Shown: one piece after another, positions 11,151 to 23,148 of the stretch | Layout of the letters: every line of letters starts with the position of its first letter | Numbering within the stretch: the stretch's first letter is position 1 | Source: Actinernus sp. WN-2022 | Lineage: Eukaryota > Cnidaria > Anthozoa > Actiniaria > Actinernidae | Direction: 5' to 3' | DNA: 64,000 bases | Assembly: GCA_030867875.1 (NCBI GenBank) | Contig: JAOWCC010000903.1 | Span: forward strand, 287,088 to 351,087 | The notes under the pieces: generated by a model | Told to the model about the DNA's origin: nothing | The model's database searches: none | What the model saw: the letters and a program-made list of their open reading frames with translations, nothing else | Made by a program: the position numbers and the translations under genes

Positions 11151-12318
11151 ATAATTTCATTTCCAGCTGCGATAGTTTCATTCAGTTTTCTGGTTTTCGA
11201 TTGTAAAGTTTATTCTTGAAGATGTATTAACAGATACTGTCTTTTTAAATAAAACAGCAAGGTGACAATTCTTTTATTATTTGACTTCAGTTGTGCTTGA
11301 TGAACTGCCTGAAATCAAACTTCACTCTTTCCTAGTGTCAGTGTACCATAATTTTTTTTAACAGGTTATAGACATTTTCTCTCAGCTCCAGTCGATTATT
11401 AAGCCTTTCTTGGAAATTTGGCTGTTCAATTTATCTGCCAAACGCACACGTGTACTTGCAGGATTTTCACTTGAGCTCCTACTCAAAGAAGTAAACAAAC
11501 TCTGTTCATGAGTCTGATTGTCTTTCTCAGTAAATTTCTTAGGTCATTGTGTTCGACGAAGAGACCACATACTAATCTTACAGTGGACTCCCTGTGGTCA
11601 TGTGTGGGCTACCTGTGCTTTCCCAGGCAAACGAAATTGAGATGTGTACAATGTATGTCATCATGTATATTTGTACTTTTTAGAATAAATTACCTGCATC
11701 ATGTATTTACCAGTTTCCCGGCCAACGTGCATGACTTTATGGTGATTTTCTTTTGCTGGTTATAAAGTTGTCTTGTTCAGTCTATAAATCAAATGCAATG
11801 ATGTTTAAAAAGTTTGCAAGTATGATTAGTCAAAGCCTGAGGAAAGTCTATACGATTGCTGGAGCACTGAAGAAGTTTGATGCCCTAATGACAAGCCAAA
11901 CAGGGCCTGTTTTGTCGGCCTGCACCTTGAAGGCGACCCCAAGGTTTGAGTTTTCTAGATACCCGTTACTAATCGCTCTATCTTGTAAGTTGCAACACAA
12001 CACATTGGTACACATGCATGTGTACATCTTGGTTATACAAATTAACACTACATTCAGGCAGAGAGTTAATATAATGACACTTTCATAATCAATTTAATAA
12101 TATATAATCTACACTGAATTTCTAACGGGACCTGAGACAATTATGGTACAATGTATCTTACTTATAAGTCAAGACATCAACAATGATTTTCACATTAATT
12201 AAAAACAAGCATTTTTGATCAGGATTATTTACCCCATCCATATCATTGCAGTAATCTTTCAAGCCTTTAATACCACAGTCCTTTCTCTAACAAAAAATAA
12301 GTTGAACGCACTTTGATA
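11151..12318. other. No recognised feature
   Basis: Two plus-strand frames (11508-11765 and 11753-12088) are open but show no domain, and a third frame overlaps on the minus strand. I do not support them as genes. Confidence 0.4.
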
Positions 12319-12319
12319 A

Positions 12320-12663
12320 TGGGCTATTTCACTTAATATGCGTACCCACCCCCCCCCCCCCCCCCCCTGTTGAGCACCAAGGAATTCTGCAGGGTCACAA
12401 GAGAATTTTTCAAGGAATTCTTTGGGGATACCATATAAATAGAGAGGAATTCTTTGGGGGCACATATCAAATTTAGAGGAATTCTTTGGGGATAAAGTGA
12501 AAATTTGGACAATTCTTCAGGGGTTGAAGTCAATTCTTCAGGGTAACACTACTTTCCACCATGGAATTTTTCAGGTGTTTTTAATTTCAGAGGAATTCTT
12601 TAGGGTACAACTCAAAATATGGTCCTCAACAGGGGGGGTACGTATATTAAGTGCAATAGCCCA
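12320..12663. mobile_element. MITE with 28-bp TIRs and internal GGAATTCTTTGGGG repeats
   Basis: TGGGCTATTTCACTTAATAT at the left and, inverted, TGGGCTATTGCACTTAATAT at the right delimit 344 bp. Both TIRs lead into a homopolymer (C run from about 12346; G run near 12631). Between them the motif GAGGAATTCTTTGGGG recurs six to seven times at about 34-bp spacing. Non-coding. Confidence 0.7.
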
Positions 12664-12834
12664 ATCTATGAATACTTCTAGTGTGATAAACAAATAATAG
12701 CATGATTTGTAGTGGTATTTGACATAAATACCACTCACGATATTTCAGAATTATTTGTAATATCACTTGCCGAAGCGGCACATGATATTATAACAATTTT
12801 GAAATATCACTTGCGATATTTATGCCAAGAATCG
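12664..12834. other. Short imperfect palindromes, nothing further
   Basis: Contains GTGGTATTTGACATAAATACCAC and several GATATT/AATATC half-sites that pair with each other. Origin not recognised. Confidence 0.3.
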
Positions 12835-12926
12835 GCACTCCCTTTATGTAGGACGACACGATTTTTTACCAAAAATACAATAGAATACAACATAATACAA
12901 CAATAGAACGCAACACAATACAATAG
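12835..12926 (-). mobile_element. Truncated copy of the pentanucleotide-core MITE
   Basis: Starts with CCCTTTATGTAGGACGACAC and continues with ACCAAAAATACAATAGAATAC, the right end (inverted) of the MITE that is complete at 31488-31642. The opposite terminal repeat is missing. Confidence 0.65.
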
Positions 12927-13185
12927 AAAAGAGGGACCTGTTTGTTATTTTCCCACCATCGAATTCTCCGCAGGTAAAGGTGCTAAATAGGTCCCGCAAG
13001 GTCAATTGCCTAACTATTAGGGGACCGGGTATGTTTTCCGCGCAATGAGTATCAAAACGCAGACAAAACCATCCTCAATGTTTATTTATTCGACTGGATC
13101 AAAACAAGGAAGCGCGCGGGGAGGATAAACATGTTTTTTTACTTGGCCTAATACCTGTACTTCAATAACTATATCTAAATGGTAA

Positions 13186-13628
13186 TACTACCATTTGCAA
13201 GCTAACGTTAAGCGTGAACCTTTTTCCGTGTTCGTTTATGTTTGAAACCTAGACGTCTGGTGGCACAAACCTTTGCAATTTAACCGCGATTGTGACAACC
13301 TTTGACATGTCCCGCCTTCACGTTTCAGCGAGCGTGATTCAGTTTTGGAAACTTTTCAGCTAGATTTTCCTTCGCGCTACGCGCTAAATCATATAAATGT
13401 CGGCTCAAGTTAAAGTTTTGGACGCTCAAAATTATGAGAGATGCAAGACAACAACTGTCTCTTGGCATAATCTGAGTTGCACGACGGTAGAAGACATGTC
13501 AAAGGGGTTGAAACTAATTAGTTTGCCGACGAATATTTGCAAAGGTTTGGGACGCCAGACATCTAGTTTCAAACATAAACGAACGCGGAAAAAGATTCAC
13601 ACTTAACGGTAGCTTGCAAATGGTAGTA
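13186..13628. mobile_element. Long-TIR element, about 440 bp (complete copy)
   Basis: The left 75 bp (TACTACCATTTGCAAGCT, CCGTGTTCGTTTATGTTTG, TAGACGTCTGG) recur inverted at the right end up to 13628. The core contains GACATGTCCCGCCTTCACG and inverted GACATGTCAAAGG. A 5'-truncated second copy lies at 20181-20524. Short frames inside are incidental. Confidence 0.7.
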
Positions 13629-14242
13629 AATGTTTGTTTGTTAAAACAATAAGCTCACCGGTTGTCTTCTGGGGAATCCCTTCTTGGGACGTCTGATTCC
13701 GTCTCGTCGTTTACCCGGGCGTTTTAACCTTCTCTCGAACAATTCTCGTCATTGCCAGTCGTTCGTTGTCATGATATTAAACTACGTGGATCTCCAAATG
13801 CTCTGCGATTTCACTGAGCTTTTGCAGTGACAATTGGCATATTTGACCCTCAATTTTAAGTTTCTCCTCAACACTGACTGACAACAATCTTCCGCGAACG
13901 CCATTTTGCATGTCATTCCTTCGCCTTCGGTGGTCAAACTAAAAACGCATTCGAAGCCAAAACTACTGCAGTCTTTCACCAGCCATTTCTCTTAATCGCT
14001 CGTGTAAATCACCGTGTTAAACCGTGTCACGGCACCAAATGTAACTTCCAGGTTTGATGGTAATTATTCATGGCTTTACAAGACAACTAGACAAGTCATA
14101 CTTGAAGAAACGACCATGTGCTAGCAACAAGGAAAACTACTACGCATGCGCGTTCTGGCTGTCAAAACTACTAATTAAGGGGGAGGGGTACAAATGTACA
14201 TTCACTTTAATACTGCAAGCTCATTCGTTTCAGTTTAGGAGT
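13629..14242. other. No recognised feature
   Basis: Neither strand shows a readable domain, terminal repeat or tandem repeat. Confidence 0.35.
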
Positions 14243-14607
14243 GACAGTCCAGCGTATCCTCGCTCTACAATTACCAATAATCAATAAATGGCAAACACGC
14301 TTGAAATATCGATTATTGGTAATTCTACGACAAATCCTAACCCGAACCATAAACCGAACCCTAACAATCGGACGAGTTCTCACTCACCTAGCCTAGAGCT
14401 AGGGTTCACAGGTAAACAAGAAGAGAAGGTAAACGAGAGAAAAAAAATTTTGAGCGCTCCTACTTGGGCTCGAACTCCCCACTACACTAAGCGCGTCTAC
14501 CGCCGTTTTGATTTGGACAATTGTTTATCTTTATCCTTGACTGGTTTTAAGAATGTCATTGTTTACTGATTATTGGTAATTGTAGAGCGAGGATATGTTG
14601 GACAGTC
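14243..14607. mobile_element. 365-bp TIR element carrying a tRNA-like segment
   Basis: GACAGTCCAGCGTATCC followed by TCGCTCTACAATTACC at the left recurs inverted at the right end (41 bp, three mismatches). On the minus strand at about 14450-14510 there is GAGTTCGAGCCC, a good RNA polymerase III B-box-like block, preceded by GGCGGTAGACGCGC, which resembles a D-arm. I infer a tRNA-derived insert; no full cloverleaf folds by eye. Confidence 0.5.
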
Positions 14608-14610
14608 ATA

Positions 14611-15524
14611 TACCTTATTACACTTTAATTTCGCGACATGTTAATTTCGCGAATTTCGCGATTTGCAAAAAATCGCGAAAAATTGATGTCGCGAAAATTA
14701 AGTGTCGCGAAAGTTTGCATGCGCGAAAATTAAGTGACCACACATATAAGCTTTAAGTGAAAAATAAGCCCTTTAATGTCTCCGTCGCCTTCATAATCGG
14801 TCTCCTCTGCATCAAGTTCTTCGAGTATTTCGCTCGTACAGTCGTTGAAATTTCCATTTACGGGCTCCTTATAATTGAGTTCAACCAAAGACTTGAACTT
14901 TTCAACGGCTTGTTTGTTCACCAATGATGACTCCATGCTTGCGGTGACCTTTGACCTTTATGGCGATTTCTAGGCCTCCTTGGATGAGGGGCGATCGTGG
15001 AACTGTACATCTTTTACGGTTACATAAACATCTGCTCCTCTCAATAAGAGAAATCGTGTAAAACGAGATATTTCCCTTGTTGTTTCTGGCGAGCAATCTC
15101 TACCACCAATTGACCCATATCAAGGCATTTACCATTCATGAACCATTTAGTTCCTAAGTGCATTTGCGTAAATGAATGTAAATACATGTAGACTTAAAAT
15201 TGAAAAAACTGTAAATGGACTTTGAAGTTTCTTGTGGAAGACAGTCTATTTCTATTCATTGTTTCATTGTTACCGTTCAGTTACCGTTTTGTTGCAGTTG
15301 GAAAAAGGTACAAATAAATACAAAAACTTTTACGTAGTCTCGTTTATTTTTGTCAAATAGTCAAATAGCGAAGGTATTTAATTATTGATTTATCGACAAA
15401 ATCGCGAAAGTAAAGTGACTCGTTTTTTACCGATTTCCCAAAAACGCGAAAATAAAGTGTCGCGAAATATGACCATCCTCAAATCGCGAAATTAAAGTGC
15501 CCCAAAAATAAGTGTAATAAGGTA
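14611..15524. mobile_element. 0.9-kb TIR element with repeated TCGCGAAA motifs
   Basis: The ends TACCTTATTACACTT and AAGTGTAATAAGGTA are inverted copies, and the outer TA may be a target duplication. Both flanks carry many alternating copies of TTTCGCGA/TCGCGAAA with AAATTAAGTG, so the subterminal zones are full of short palindromes. The middle 0.6 kb has no recognisable coding sequence. Confidence 0.6.
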
Positions 15525-15540
15525 ATAACAAATAATAACG

Positions 15541-15705
15541 AGGGTGGATCCGAGTTGGGATTCCGAGTCAGGATCCGAGTCAGGATTTCGAGTCAGGATC
15601 CGAATCAGGATTCGAGTCAGGATTCGAGTCAGGATTCGAGTCAGGATCCGAGTCAGGATCCGAGTCAGGATCCTAGTCAGGATTCCGAGTCAGGATTTTA
15701 GGGTA
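15541..15705 (+). repeat. Tandem repeat of GAGTCAGGATCC
   Basis: About eleven units of 12-14 bp (GAGTCAGGATCC with GATTC and GATTTC variants). The inverted form (CCTGACTC, CCTGACC) clusters at 19430-19955, so this may be one end of a larger element. Confidence 0.8.
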
Positions 15706-17286
15706 ACGTAGTGTTTTCGCCTACTTTCATGCATAGGAATTATCCGGGCCTTCTTGCTAAGCTAAGTTTACTGACAGTAAACTTTATAGCGAGAAGGACC
15801 TCTGGCATCCAGAACCTGGTTTACTAACTTTATCCCTAGGATAGCGCTACCACGGGGTTAAGTCTGTAACCCTTCGTATAGTCATAGTTAACCGGTCAAC
15901 GGGCCTGCAGGCTAGTTACGCCCCTGCCCTGGCAGAGGTTAACTATCCTATTTATTTTTAAAGGGTAATAGAAAATATCCCCGAAATCACCCGAGGAGAT
16001 TGATCAATTCGCGGGTTAATCCGTCGCTTTCGATGTCTCAAACTTGAAACTAAGAGTGCGTTCGATTGACCGTATTCCGGAATAAGAATACACAGAATGA
16101 TAACTACAAATCGCTTATTTCGGGAATTTTTAGTCTATGGAATACAAGATGTATCCTAAATATCTTATTTCAGCAAACTTTAGTAGCTTACAGTGCAAAA
16201 TGTGCTTGAACCAGTGATTTCCAGAGACTAGTCCATCTATTCGGTCAATCGAACGCGCCATAAAACTGAAAGCGAATTTTACGCCAGCTGAGCAAGAAAT
16301 TTAGTGAAACAGATACATTTGAGGCAAACAAAGAAATATTAATTACAATTAACAAACCAAAAGATCTGATGTGTTAAAACTGGAATAGTCGATGTGAATT
16401 TACGAATGTTGCATATCGATGCTATCCCGTTATATTTGTTTCTGGGTCTTAATAATTTCTGGAGGTCTTTATAACTTTAACATCTTACGAACTGGCCAAA
16501 AAATAAAAACAAAGGCTTATTATACATTCAATATATAATTTTAATACTGGCCCGAAGCCCTCATAAAAATCGCACAAAACATATCCAGCCGTGTATCAAA
16601 AGTTGAAACTACTAGTCAAATGTTCGATCACAAATCTAACAAATGTCATAAGCCAACAGTTCTTGAAAGAAATGCTCATTGGAAACGCCGAAGAAAAATA
16701 ACAGCTCGCTGCAAAGAATGCCAAAAAGAAATAAAGAAAAACCAGATGCAGTTAAATGCATGGAAGTAAGCTTAATTTTTCAACCACAACTTTGACGAGA
16801 CAAATTAAAACTAGCAGTAAACTTGGTCGACAATTGAGTGTGCTGCAGAATTAAAGTTTCCGTTTTCCCCGAAACTTTTCTCGGCTTTATATATTTCCCC
16901 AGTGCTCTTCCCTGTTCAACTCATTTATAGCAATTTAATTTGAGTTTTTTAGTATTTTAGCATTTTTCCATATCCATGTAAACACATCTTTGCACCTAGT
17001 AAACGGGCAAACAAAAAGGGGGGTCATGACAAAGTGCGAGTCAGCGAGTCAGGGTCAAATTAATCAAATTTACAGTTTTGATAGAATATTATATACACTT
17101 TAGCAAAGTTTTCGTAAATTGCAAAATAAACAATTGTTGTGACAGTTATAAAATACAGGCTCCATACAAGCGTGATCGGTTATTTAAATCTGAAAAATGT
17201 CTTCCCTCTTCTTATTCAGGGTCGTAACGAGGTATATTTTTTTATTTCCCGGCGACTGAAACCGAACACGATCTTCCGTAACAGTT
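15706..17286. other. Mostly unrecognised sequence around one MITE
   Basis: Apart from the MITE at 16056-16259 I see no gene. Several local inverted repeats exist (for example GTTTACTGACAGTAAAC near 15767). Confidence 0.35.
16056..16259. mobile_element. About 200-bp MITE, GTGCGTTCGATTGACC ends (copy 1)
   Basis: Left end GTGCGTTCGATTGACCG; right end inverted as GGCGCGTTCGATTGACC. A second copy with the same interior (ATTCCGGAATAAGAATAC, CCAGTGATTTCCAGAGACTA) is at 35987-36194. Confidence 0.75.
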
Positions 17287-18352
17287 ATGCATCAGTCAAT
17301 TCCATCAATGCCCATCCCCTCCCCGGGACAACCCCCGGGCATTAGTCATTTTCGTTATTTTTTTTCCAAATTCCCCACGGTGGGGACAAGCAAGGTGTTC
17401 AAATGCCCCACAGTGGAGCCAAAGAAGTAAGGAAAATGCCCCACCCCCGGGCACATCCATAACGATATACTGCCCAAGTTTAATACCATGCAAATGCACA
17501 AGGCGCAGAGAAGTGCTACTTCTCTATCTATTCATTGATAGTTTCCGTTACGGTTTTGTAGATCCGCCATCTTGTTTTGTATTTGTATTTATACTGCTGT
17601 ATCAGTGATTATGCTATTTCAGCTGCCTGGAACAAAATGGTATTAATTTACATAGTTTATATTTCATTCCTATAAATAATCATTCGCACCGCGGTTAACG
17701 TTATACAATAAGCGCTTATTAAAACCACATGACAGACTTTTATAATAATAGTGTGACTTCTGTTCGTCCGGTGGACAGCAGCAAACAGTGTATATTTGTA
17801 AACAAACTACTTGATATCGTTTCCAACTCGGACCAGCAGAGCTTGGGCCCCGAGTGCCCCCTGGATTAACATTTTAGCGTAGCGTAGAGTTAAGAATACA
17901 GGATTGCAGATCAGTGTTAGATGGGCGGTGAACGTACGAGAACTGCTATTTTCTAGCTATATTGTAAAAATTAAACATCCATAGGTTTCCCGGCTTTTTC
18001 GTGTCCTAGCGTATACCTCTTGCGTATACAAATAACGTGGATAAGACGGTATAAACTGCAGGTTTCTAGGTTTAGAGAATCCACAGGCAGCTGGAATAAT
18101 TACAACAACTCAGATTTATTGGTTTCTTTTACTTGATACAGTATGACGTCGTTACCACGAGACCTGCAGTCTCTTTCCCAGAATTATTTTCGGCAGTGTC
18201 AAATGCCCCACCATATGCCCCGTGGTAGAATAATGCCCGACCCCCGGGCCGATATAAGGTTACAAATGCCCCACTCCCGGGATCTCAAAGTATGCAAATG
18301 CCCCACCATATCCCGGGAGGGGGATGGGCATTGCTGTAATTGACTGATGCAT
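17287..18352. mobile_element. 1.07-kb TIR element with ATGCCCC-rich ends
   Basis: Left ATGCATCAGTCAATT and AATGCCCATCCCC recur inverted at 18310-18352. Next to each end are repeated AAATGCCCCAC units with CCCGGG blocks. The same motif style recurs at 20740-20870. The central 0.6 kb has no coding support. Confidence 0.6.
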
Positions 18353-19429
18353 TATTGTACTGTTTTGGTCTGTTTCTTTACGTTCAGTCTTCGTCTTTGC
18401 CTTCTCTGTGCACTCATGATTTCTGTGAAATACCATGACAATGGTAACGCTAAAATTGAACTTGTCTACTGCGATATACTGATCGCACTGAAGAGTTAAC
18501 TATCGTGGTCTGCGTAGTCCTTCACTGAAGCGCGCAAAATCCATGAACAACATGGCATCGTGTTTCACCATACCTACTGCTCAACATCAAATACTGTAAT
18601 TGTGTCAACAAAGTTCAGTGGGATGCCAGGAAACTTTGAAACCATTTTTCACGGCGTTATAAATGCACGTTTTGTAGCATGTATTCGAAGCTCCTGTACC
18701 TTGAGATACTTTCATGTTTCTTTCTTCAACCCCTAAAAAAGGTGTTCCAGATCTTTGCAGTCAGTGATTATTTTCGCGACGGAATAAGATATTGGAAAAC
18801 TGAGACACCCTTTTTTTAGATCAATTTCTCCACTTTATGAAGGTCGTTTCAGCGCGGATTTCCGTCCAATTCCCGAGGGATACGAGCTCCAGGTATAAGG
18901 TATGGTGAAATTGGATTAAAATCACAATAAATAAAAGAGTATTTAATAATAATGAAAATCAAGCTGTTTTCTACAATCTATGTTTATTCATCTTTCAGAA
19001 AATATATACTTTGTAGGAGTTTTTTTTTATTTAACGCGCGCAATTAAAAGTTTTCGGGAAGCGCTCTTGAAGGGCTCCTGATACCTAATATGGGTAAAGA
19101 AACCCGTGATTCGTGAATTTACGGACAAATTGTCCGTGACTTGTGATCGCCAACGGCCCTTCACTACCCTGTGCATTGAACTGAAACGCCGAATAAACGT
19201 TCATAAATATTTTTCGACGAAACAAGTTCGCATTCTTGCACTCCGTCCCTTTCGTAGTGGCGTTGTATTTTTGCATGAGTTAGATGTGGTCATAAAAGTG
19301 ACGAGCATAGGAAATGAAGTACGAATGAGGGGCGTCACGATGTATGGAACCTCAGTGCTTGCATGTGGGCAGGCGATCAAAATGCGGCAACAGAATGTCT
19401 TTTTTGACATAGTAGCTAAAAAACTGAAC
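18353..19429. other. No recognised feature; one unassigned 119-codon frame
   Basis: A plus-strand frame at 19106-19465 encodes 119 residues without a domain I recognise, and minus-strand frames overlap it. I do not support it as a gene. Nothing else seen. Confidence 0.35.
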
Positions 19430-19955
19430 CCTAACTGCCTAAAAAATACTGAACCCCGACCCTGACTGCACCCAAATTATACTCAAATCCTGACCCTGAT
19501 CTGCCCAAATCAGGTCAAAACCCTGACCCTACCTGCACAAACCGAGCTCAAAACCCTGACCCACCCCCGCGAATCCTGACTCGGAATCCTGGTTGTTTAC
19601 CATTTACACGGAAATTCTGGAAATTTCGGTTGGAATGTAAATGGTAAACGTTTTTCCGGTTCGTCCCGTGGAAAATTTCCGAAATTAATGCGACGTCTGA
19701 AAAGGTAGTCCAAAATTCCCAACCGGAATTTCTGAATGGGAAATCGTGTACCATTTACAATTCCCAGTGGGTCGTACCAGTTCCAGGCCTTATACAGAGC
19801 GATTTTCATCTGGAACGGTTTTTGTACAAATGGTAAATCTTTTGTCAGATCGGGAAATTCAGTTTGGGAAATTTTGTTTACACCGGAATTTCCGACCGGA
19901 ATTTCTGTGTAAATGGTAAACAACCAGGATCCTGACTCGAAATCCTGACTAGAGA
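19430..19955 (-). repeat. CCTGAC-rich repeat cluster, interrupted by a MITE
   Basis: AACCCTGACC, AATCCTGAC and CCTGACTCGGAATCCTG units occur repeatedly on the plus strand, the inverted form of the array at 15541-15705. The run is split between 19590 and 19926 by a foldback MITE, after which CAGGATCCTGACTCG resumes. Confidence 0.6.
19590..19926. mobile_element. Foldback MITE with GGTTGTTTACCATTTACAC ends
   Basis: GGTTGTTTACCATTTACAC starts the element and its inverted copy ends it. Between them lie shorter copies of GTAAATGGTAAAC and CCGGAATTTC, giving a self-complementary interior. It is inserted in the CCTGAC repeat cluster. Confidence 0.75.
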
Positions 19956-20180
19956 CTTAGTTTATCTCAATAATAACAAGGCCTAATTACAGTCAGCCAT
20001 ATACACCCTAACTTAAATACATCATGTAAACCTACATGAAATGTGTCACACCAAAACACTCTTGAGAGGTCAGTGGCCAAAAATGTGTGGAAACGATTCC
20101 CCGGAGAACAGGTATAATTCAATTCCAAACCCGTGCATGCCCCCGGCCACCCCGGGAATTTGAACATTTTGAAAAAATTA

Positions 20181-20524
20181 CAACCTTTGACATGTCCCGC
20201 CTTCACGTTTCAGCGAGTGGTATTCAGGTTTGGAAACTTTTCAGCTAGATTTTCCTTCGCGCTACGCGCTAAATCATATAAATGTAGGTTCAAGTTAAAG
20301 TTTTGGACGCTCAGAATTATGAGAGATGCAAGACAACAACTGTCTCTTGGCATAATCTGAGTTGCACGACGGTAGAAGACATATCAAAGGTTTTCAACAT
20401 CAAGGTTGAAACTAATTAGTTTGCCGACGAATCTGCAAAGGTTTGGGACGCCAGACGTCTAGTTTCAAACATAAACGAACGCGGAAAAAGGTTCACGCTT
20501 AACGGTAGCTTGCAAATGGTAGTA
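20181..20524. mobile_element. 5'-truncated copy of the 13186-13628 element
   Basis: Shares GACATGTCCCGCCTTCACG through to the right TIR ending GCTTGCAAATGGTAGTA, with a few substitutions and a 17-bp difference near 20390. The left TIR is missing. Confidence 0.75.
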
Positions 20525-20872
20525 ATAATATCACGCAGTCGGTCAAAGTTCATGAAGCAAAGCAAAACAATTTACCTCTGAAAGTGGCCTTCAAATTTGG
20601 CAGGTTCACTCTTTCAAGCCAGGCCTCTACAAATGCGCAATCCTTATCCTGGAAGTCCTCGAAGACACCGTTACGTTATCCACTTCGACGCGAGCGACGA
20701 ATTTGTAGACAGACAGAATATATTTTTTAAACACCGATCAAATGCACCACCCACTGTTTGTCAAATGTCCGCCCCTGAGGGCCTAGATACTCGTCAAATT
20801 CACCACCCTCGGGAGCAAGCCTCTGATCAAATGCCCGGGGGTTCCCCCGGGGTGATGCACGGGTTTGGAATT
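20525..20872. other. Fragment with CAAATG-CCCC motifs
   Basis: 20740-20870 carries GATCAAATGCACCACC, GTCAAATTCACCACC and GATCAAATGCCCGGGG, a style shared with the ends of the 17287-18352 element. No gene recognised. Confidence 0.35.
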
Positions 20873-21057
20873 AGGGACCTTAAGCATCGAGAACTTTGAC
20901 GTCCCCGACGTTGACTTCTGACCGAGGATACCTGGGTCGAGAACGTGTGATGTCCGCGTCTGGGATGTCGTGACGCAAACGTTAAGCTGCATACTGCGGT
21001 CACGGAGAAAAAATGTAAACAAACAACAGTGTTGCAAATTACCTTAGTTTTACCACC

Positions 21058-22607
21058 ATGTGCTCCTTTAAAAAGACTCGAGATATGCTTCTTTTGTCCC
21101 TCCAGAACAAGTACATCACGGAAGATGAATTTGTATTGTTGTATGAAGCGAATAGTTCTAAAAATTTGCTTTTTCCTCACGCCGACTACAACCGCTTCAA
21201 CCTCGAAGACATGGACGAAACTGAATGTTTACGTGAATTCCGTGTTCATAAATTGGACATACCTCGCCTCGCCGATGCTCTAGGGTTACCCGAAGGTCTG
21301 TCCTGCCATCAGAGAACTCAAGCAAATAAGATTGAAGGACTTTGTATGGTTCTCAAGCGGCTGGCATATCCATGCAGGTTCAGCGACCTGATTCATCGAT
21401 TTGGCCGTGCAGTACCCGAACTCAGCATGATAACAAACCTGTATCAGGACTGGATTTATCAACATCATCATCGCAAGATCACTCAGTGGAATGGAGACCT
21501 ACTCGGCCCCGATGCCATCCAGCTTTATGCCGATGCTGTGGCACAGAAAGGAGCAGCTTTAACTAACTGCTTTGGTTTCGTCGACGGGACTGTTCGCCCG
21601 ATTTGCCGCCCGGGAGAGAATCAGAAAGTTGTGTACAATGGTCACAAGCGTGTACATGCTTTGAAGTTTCAATCAGTGACACTGCCAAATGGACTTATTG
21701 CCCATCTTTATGGCCCAGTTGGTAAGTATAGTAAAACTTTTGTTACATGCGTTAGATAATTGATAATCCATTCGAGTGGCCTTAAATTTAGACCGAAAAC
21801 GAAAAGGTACGGTATACTTTTTTTTAAACGTCTCATAATAGTTCAACAGTTTCATCTTTTCTTTCAATATTTTGTAATTCAAACTTCCTACTTTTGGAAA
21901 TTTTTACTACAATCACTATAAGTCTATTCTCAATTGGAACTCTCAGTTGTTTATAAATACCACTATAATTATCGTGGTAAACAAGCTGAAGAGAAAATAC
22001 TAAAATCTTGTGAAATAGTTATCAGAGCCTACTTATAATGAATTCTCATATGAATGTTTTCTGCATGGTCCTGTTTTACAAGATTGCAGATAAAAAGTGA
22101 TCTTATATTTAATATTATGTTGAATTTTATTATTTAAAATTCTTACAAACATCATTTCTAATAGTAATTTGTATTGAATGATCCTGATATATAGAAGGAC
22201 GAAAGCATGATGCTGCCATGCTGAGGGATTCTGGTTTGCTAGATGACCTGCAGAGACATGCCTTTTCACCAGCCAGAACTCCCATGTGCATCTATGGGGA
22301 CCCTGCATACCCTCTACGCATACATCTTCAGGCACCATTCCGTAACATTCACCTCACACCACAGATGGAGGAGTTCAACACAACCATGAGCGCAGTACGC
22401 TCATCTGTCGAGTGGATTTTTGGAGACATTGTGGGGTCATTTAAATTTCTTGATTTTAAAAAAAATCTCAAGATTGGTTTAAGTGCTGTGGGTAAGCATT
22501 ACATTGTCAGTGCACTGATGAGAAATGCTTTAACCTGCCTGTATGGGAACAGTACAGCTACTTTCTTTGAAGTTGATCCACCCTCTCTAGAACAATATTT
22601 TAATTAA
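21058..22607 (+). CDS. Harbinger-type DDE transposase, two exons
   Basis: Exon 1 is 21058-21721 and exon 2 is 22195-22607. The intron starts GTAAGT and ends ATATATAG, and joining across it makes the conserved EGRKHDAAM block in frame, giving 358 residues, a normal length for the family. Catalytic candidates are D176 in FVDGT, D257 in YGDPAY and E294 in VEWIFG; HD at 226-227 and YNGHKRVHALKFQ near residue 190 are also family hallmarks (DDE_Tnp_4). The enzyme cuts and joins the element ends in the nucleus and in this superfamily needs the MYB-like partner for nuclear import and end binding. No stop or frameshift is seen, so the protein could still be made. ATG 21058 is the first in frame. Confidence 0.9.
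21722..22194 (+). other. Intron of the Harbinger transposase
   Basis: 473 bp, AT-rich, donor GTAAGT, acceptor after TGATATATAG. The spliced frame is the only one that restores the family's block around the HD motif. Confidence 0.85.
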
Positions 22608-23148
22608 TTCTATAATTAACTACATGTACAGCTCAAAATGAAAAGAGGTCAAGTCACAATTTTGAAATTGGTCAGTAAAATTTATTAGTCACTAAAATTT
22701 TAGGGCCCAACTTATTCAGGTGAAATATTGTCACTTTTTTGCAACTACTAGAGTTTTAGTTGCATGTTATATAGCCTCATTAGCAAAATTATAAAGAACA
22801 CAAAGCATGCATATATGAAGGCGACTATACTTTAATTTGTGCCTTAAGTCTTAAGCTTACATCTTGGATTTGCATTATATATGTCAATAATAATTAATAC
22901 ATGTATGGTACGGTGCAGCCAGCTGATCATACTGCAAACATGAAAATAATAGCTGTATATAAAAATATGTTTAATAAATAACAATAAAATTACTGTCCTT
23001 TAAAATGAACCAATATGTTCTATTTGTCAGTAATTCTTGTTCATATAAAAACTCTTCCTAGGACAATAAATCATACAAAACAAAACCATGCATATGTATT
23101 ATCATTGAGCATTGCAGTAAGGTGCTGTTCAGTCAGTCTAGGTAACCC

